From a bacterium (GTDB lineage Bacteria > Arandabacterota > Arandabacteria > Arandabacterales > Arandabacteraceae), in the NCBI GenBank assembly GCA_029933125.1, contig JAOZOU010000007.1, forward strand, positions 1 to 64,000: DNA of 64,000 nt. Direction: 5' to 3'. Below the pieces are notes generated by a model. That model did no database searches. It was given only the letters and a program-made list of their open reading frames with translations, and was not told where the DNA came from. This document shows positions 60,399 through 64,000 of the stretch, in pieces (the first letter of the stretch is position 1; each line of letters opens with the position of its first letter). The position numbers were made by a program, and so were the translations under genes.

Positions 60399-61013
60399 AT
60401 GAGATTAGGCATTGCATTGCTTTCATTCTTGCTCATCGCCACCCTCGGCTTTGCGGCTGATGAAACACTTTTGCCCCAGGAATTCACAAGTGGGTACTTT
60501 GGAGGTCTCCAGGGGAGTGTCACCCAGATCGGCGATGAGGTAGGTCTCATGGCTGGGGTTAGAGGTGGGTGGATAATAAATCACAGGTTCTCACTGGGTG
60601 CTAGTGCAACGATGCTCGTCAACGACATTGACTTCGAGACGAGTGTTCCTGAATCTGCCGGCTTGCAGGATACGACCCTCAGTTTGATGCTCGCCTATGG
60701 AGGAGTCGAGTTCACATACATAAAGCATCCGGAGAGGCTCTTCCATTACACTGCATCCGTTATGATCGGGGCAGGGGCAGTTAGTTATAAAGACTATGAA
60801 TGTAGTCTGTGTGGTGAGGAAAGTGACCTTGACAGTGATATCTTCTTCGTACTCGAGCCTGAACTGGATGTTGTTGTCAATATAAGCACCATGGTGAGGC
60901 TGGCTCTTGGTTTCAGCTATCGCTATGTTTATGATGTTGAGCTAAGAGGCGTTAAGAATGATGATCTTAGAGGTGCTGCAGGTAGGCTTACCGTAAAGAT
61001 CGGTCGCTTCTAG
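60399..61013 (+). CDS. Outer-membrane beta-barrel protein
   Basis: 204 residues from the ATG at 60399 (GGGGAG upstream). Signal peptide about 1-19 (LGIALLSFLLIATLGFAAD). Strands such as GYFGGLQGSVTQIGDEVGLMAG, FSLGASATMLV and MLAYGGVEFTYI, and a C-terminal LTVKIGRF, fit a small 8- to 10-strand barrel. It contains one CSLCGEES pair in a loop. Function unknown. Confidence 0.78.
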   Translation: MRLGIALLSFLLIATLGFAADETLLPQEFTSGYFGGLQGSVTQIGDEVGLMAGVRGGWIINHRFSLGASATMLVNDIDFETSVPESAGLQDTTLSLMLAYGGVEFTYIKHPERLFHYTASVMIGAGAVSYKDYECSLCGEESDLDSDIFFVLEPELDVVVNISTMVRLALGFSYRYVYDVELRGVKNDDLRGAAGRLTVKIGRF

Positions 61014-61161
61014 CTGTAGAATTGAGATGTGGGCGTCTGCGCGACTGATCCACCGAGTGAGATAGTAAACGCAGGCATCTGAATGTTATACTCGTAGCGA
61101 TGTCTCTTTTGAAGGCAGTGTGCTTTTTGGATACGAAACCTAAAGACCGGGAGTGTTGCCG

Positions 61162-62844
61162 ATGGTAAAGCTTGTTGAATGCGTACCCAATTTCAGCGAA
61201 GGTCGTGACATGGCTAAGATTGAAGCCATAACGCGCGAGATCAGCTCAACCCAGGGAGTCACACTTCTCGATGTAGATCCTGGTAGGGATACCAACAGGA
61301 CTGTCGTGACATTCGTTGGCACGCCCGATGCAGCTGTTGAGGCAGCTTTCAAAGCTATTGCGAAGGCAGCCGAGGTCATAGACATGTCCAAGCACAAGGG
61401 AGCCCATCCTCGTATGGGTGCAACTGATGTTTGTCCATTTGTTCCTGTTGCTGGCGTCACAATGGACGATTGTGTGGAGCTAGCGAGGAAACTTGGAAAG
61501 AGAGTAGGAGAGGAGCTTGGGATACCAGTTTATCTCTATGAATATGCGGCAACAAGGCCTGAGCGTAAGAATCTCGCCAACATCAGAGCTGGTGAATACG
61601 AAGGGTTACCCGATAAACTCAAAGACCCTGAGTGGCAACCCGACTTCGGTCCTGCGGAGTTTAAGCCTGGTCCTGGTGCCACAGTGATTGGAGCTCGTGA
61701 ATTCCTGATTGCCTACAATGTCGATCTCAATACACGAGATGTAAAGATAGCAAAGGAGATAGCTTTCTCCATTCGTGAACGTGGGCGTGTCAAGCGCGAT
61801 GCGAATGGCAAGATTGTGCGTGATGAGAACGGGAAGGCTTTGAGAGTTCCTGGCAAGTTCAAGGAGTGCAAAGCCGTGGGATGGTACATGGAGGATTTTG
61901 GTAGAGCTCAGGTCTCCATCAATCTCACCAACTACAAAGTCACCCCCCCACATCTTGTCTATGATGAGTGTTGCCGGCTGGCTGAAGAGCTTGGTGCACG
62001 GGTAACTGGAAGCGAGCTCGTCGGACTCATACCCCTTGGGGCCATGCTCGAAGCTGGGCGTTACTATCTTAAGAAGCAGGGTAAAACCACGGGTGTACCC
62101 GAGCGTGAACTTGTGCACATTGCTGTTCTCTCTTTAGGCCTAAACGATCTCTACCCCTTTGAGCCTGAAAAGAAAATTATCGAATATAGGGTCGAGCGCC
62201 AGGATAGTCTTGCATCTATGCGACTCAACGAATTCATTGATTTGCTTTCAACCGATGCTCCAGCGCCAGGCGGGGGTAGCGTTGCAGCCCTGAGTGGTGC
62301 CATGGGTGGAGCCCTAGCCTCCATGGTCGCAGCTCTTACACACGGCAAGAAAGGCTATGAAGCCGTTTTTGACGACGCTGAGCGCCTCGGCGTTCAGGGG
62401 CAGATGCTCAAGAAGGAATTTCTGGCTGATGTTGACAGAGATACCGATGCTTTCAATAAAGTGATGGATGCTCTCAGGCTGCCCAGGAAGACTGATGAGG
62501 AAAAGAGGGAGCGGGAGCGGGCGATTGAGGAGGCAACCAAGCAGGCCACCCTTGTTCCACTTGGTGTTTTGAGACGTGCCTGGGAAGCAGCTCAGGTAGC
62601 ACGGGAGATAGTTGAGAAGGGAAACAAGAATTCCGTGAGCGATGGTGGGGTTGCAGCTCTTATGGCGCGTTGCGCTGCCGAAGGTGCCTATCTAAATGTA
62701 TGCATAAATCTGCCGGGCATATCAGATGAGAAATTCAAGACTGAAATCCTCAAAGAGGCTCAGGATATTCGTAAGAGAGTGGTAGAGCATACAGAGAAAA
62801 CAGTGAGCATAGCAGAGGAAATAGCCAAGGGAACCCCAAGCTAG
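61162..62844 (+). CDS. Bifunctional glutamate formiminotransferase / cyclodeaminase
   Basis: 560 residues from the ATG at 61162 (GGGAG 8 bases upstream). The N-terminal 330 or so residues are the formiminotransferase (VECVPNFSEGRD, HKGAHPRMGATDVCPFVP). The C-terminal 220 or so are cyclodeaminase (FIDLLSTDAPAPGGGSVAALSGAMGGALASMV, and SDGGVAALMARCA). Together they move formimino from histidine-derived formiminoglutamate to tetrahydrofolate and release ammonia. The fusion mirrors animal FTCD and occurs in some bacteria. No other histidine-utilisation gene is in the window. Confidence 0.95.
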   Translation: MVKLVECVPNFSEGRDMAKIEAITREISSTQGVTLLDVDPGRDTNRTVVTFVGTPDAAVEAAFKAIAKAAEVIDMSKHKGAHPRMGATDVCPFVPVAGVTMDDCVELARKLGKRVGEELGIPVYLYEYAATRPERKNLANIRAGEYEGLPDKLKDPEWQPDFGPAEFKPGPGATVIGAREFLIAYNVDLNTRDVKIAKEIAFSIRERGRVKRDANGKIVRDENGKALRVPGKFKECKAVGWYMEDFGRAQVSINLTNYKVTPPHLVYDECCRLAEELGARVTGSELVGLIPLGAMLEAGRYYLKKQGKTTGVPERELVHIAVLSLGLNDLYPFEPEKKIIEYRVERQDSLASMRLNEFIDLLSTDAPAPGGGSVAALSGAMGGALASMVAALTHGKKGYEAVFDDAERLGVQGQMLKKEFLADVDRDTDAFNKVMDALRLPRKTDEEKRERERAIEEATKQATLVPLGVLRRAWEAAQVAREIVEKGNKNSVSDGGVAALMARCAAEGAYLNVCINLPGISDEKFKTEILKEAQDIRKRVVEHTEKTVSIAEEIAKGTPS

Positions 62845-64000
62845 CCCTTATTGCCACCAGATGTGGTTTCGATTGGACAGAGTCTCTCCACAAGCGAAAG
62901 ATAGGTGCCCAGGGATTCCTCAAGGTCTGAAAAATTCTTGAAGAAGAGATCTTTGATGAAACGCTTATTCATGTATCCAGCTATCAGGGCTTCGAACATC
63001 TCATTACCCAGCATATAACCTAGAGCATGGGTTAGACCGATGTGGAGGCGCAACGGGAGCTCGTACATCTCACCTCCGGTCCTCCACATTTTTCCAGTTT
63101 GAAGATATGTTTGCTCAAGCTGCTTGTGTCTTCGTGCGAAGTGACCAATGATCTTGAGATCCTCGATTTTCTCAGGTGGTTTGGTCGAATACTTTCTTCG
63201 GATGTGTGTAAAGTCCTCAAGTTTGGGGCTCTTGCGCTTGTGGTTTACAATCTTTGAGCCGAAGAATCCAAGCGCCTCACGCATCACGCGACAATAGAAA
63301 TCCTCAACACGGCTGAGGTTTTCACGCCTTGCCCCAGCACATGTCTTGTGTATGAAATGGGTTGCTTCCTCAGCAGCATGATTTATCGAGAGGTTTGCAA
63401 TGTATATGATATTCGCTTTCTCAATGAAGTAGGATTCATTGTTACCTATGTGCTCGGCTATTGTACGTATTTCACTCAGGGTGAGTTTATAGTTGTCTCG
63501 CAAGTCATCGAGAAAATCGAGATCAGCGGTAGAGTAAACTGTGAAATCATCCAGACCGGCGACATCGATGCCGAGAAATTCCGTTATTATCCTTACGAGG
63601 TCAAGAATCTGAGCATAGAGATCGCAATTGCCTGTCCATTCAGGCCCCCACGACTTTGGATATGGCGAGGCAAGCTCCCGAGTATTTTCGATCCAGTTTA
63701 GGAAGGATTGGAATTTGATGACGGGAGGGGTTGTGATAACGCAGAACTTGTTTTCATCAATGACGACTACGTCTGTTTCCTGCTCAAGTCCACGGCGTGC
63801 AAGCTCCCAATAGATGTTTTCATTGTTCTGATATATGATAAGGCTTCGGGCTTTGAGACCGTGTCTTGCGAGTTTCTCATCAACCTCCCTCGGCAGGTGT
63901 GAAGGTGCGACATGTAAGTCGCCATCGAAGACATAGACGAGTCTATCACGGTCGTTGATGTACTCGGATGCTATAACCTCAGCTGCTTGGCGATCTCTGC
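62841..64000 (-). CDS. ChaN-family protein, 5' part outside the window
   Basis: The frame is open from the right edge to the stop at 62841 (about 386 codons). Conserved ChaN/Tiki-like segments: YVFDGDLHVAPSHLPREVDEKL, IIYQNNENIYWELARRGLE, and FCVITTPPVIKFQSFLNWIE. The C-terminal 220 residues are an alpha-helical extension (INHAAEEATHFIHK). Such proteins are linked to haem binding or hydrolysis. The N-terminus, where a lipobox is expected, is missing. It overlaps the FTCD end by 4 bases. Confidence 0.8.
   Translation of the reverse strand, partial: RDRQAAEVIASEYINDRDRLVYVFDGDLHVAPSHLPREVDEKLARHGLKARSLIIYQNNENIYWELARRGLEQETDVVVIDENKFCVITTPPVIKFQSFLNWIENTRELASPYPKSWGPEWTGNCDLYAQILDLVRIITEFLGIDVAGLDDFTVYSTADLDFLDDLRDNYKLTLSEIRTIAEHIGNNESYFIEKANIIYIANLSINHAAEEATHFIHKTCAGARRENLSRVEDFYCRVMREALGFFGSKIVNHKRKSPKLEDFTHIRRKYSTKPPEKIEDLKIIGHFARRHKQLEQTYLQTGKMWRTGGEMYELPLRLHIGLTHALGYMLGNEMFEALIAGYMNKRFIKDLFFKNFSDLEESLGTYLSLVERLCPIETTSGGNKG

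Overview
The window is a chromosome segment from a Gram-negative bacterium and carries the replication origin. YidC has the large periplasmic domain, several proteins look like outer-membrane beta-barrels, and there is a lipoprotein signal. A BNR/Asp-box protein with a FlgD/T9SS-type C-terminal domain, many exported repeat proteins, a fused FTCD and a V/A-type ATPase suggest an uncultured lineage near the FCB group. I cannot name the phylum from the sequence alone.

Layout. 1-2.2 kb: two exported proteins on the minus strand, then a gene-poor stretch with DnaA boxes. 2.2-10.9 kb: a complete nine-gene V/A-type ATPase operon on the minus strand (H-I-K-E-C-F-A-B-D), with Na+-site residues in the c subunit. 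11-34.9 kb: an accessory and cell-surface region. It holds a decayed outer-membrane gene and its intact paralogue, a DUF4846 protein, a Thr-Cys hexad-repeat surface protein, two giant paired membrane proteins with GDHT domains, a YbaK-like protein, a methyltransferase, an Asp-box beta-propeller protein, a beta-helix protein, a restriction-modification pair, a porin, a Na+/solute symporter, a sulfatase, a sulfatase-maturase gene interrupted by an in-frame TGA, and a membrane glycosyltransferase.

34.9-44.8 kb: a leftward housekeeping block (bactofilin, M23 peptidase, parB, parA, rsmG, mnmG, a perfect parS, mnmE, jag, yidC, yidD, rnpA, rpmH). 44.8-46.9 kb: the origin, with DnaA boxes upstream of dnaA and a DnaA-box plus DnaA-trio element between dnaA and dnaN. 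45.3-56.6 kb: rightward dnaA, dnaN, recF, dciA, gyrB, a DUF4412 protein, leftward PEBP and dnaJ, then gyrA. 56.7-64 kb: a coupled lipoprotein/outer-membrane pair, a small zinc-ribbon protein, another outer-membrane protein, fused FTCD, and a ChaN-family protein running off the edge.

The Na+-type ATPase and the SSS symporter point to sodium-coupled energetics. Three unrelated exported proteins (874-1728, 12586-13203, 24338-25498) share one short C-terminal motif, which is the best candidate for an undescribed protein-sorting system. Predicted promoters are mostly TTGACA-N16-18 with -10 elements of the form TAAANN rather than TATAAT. I see no tRNA, rRNA, CRISPR array or insertion sequence.
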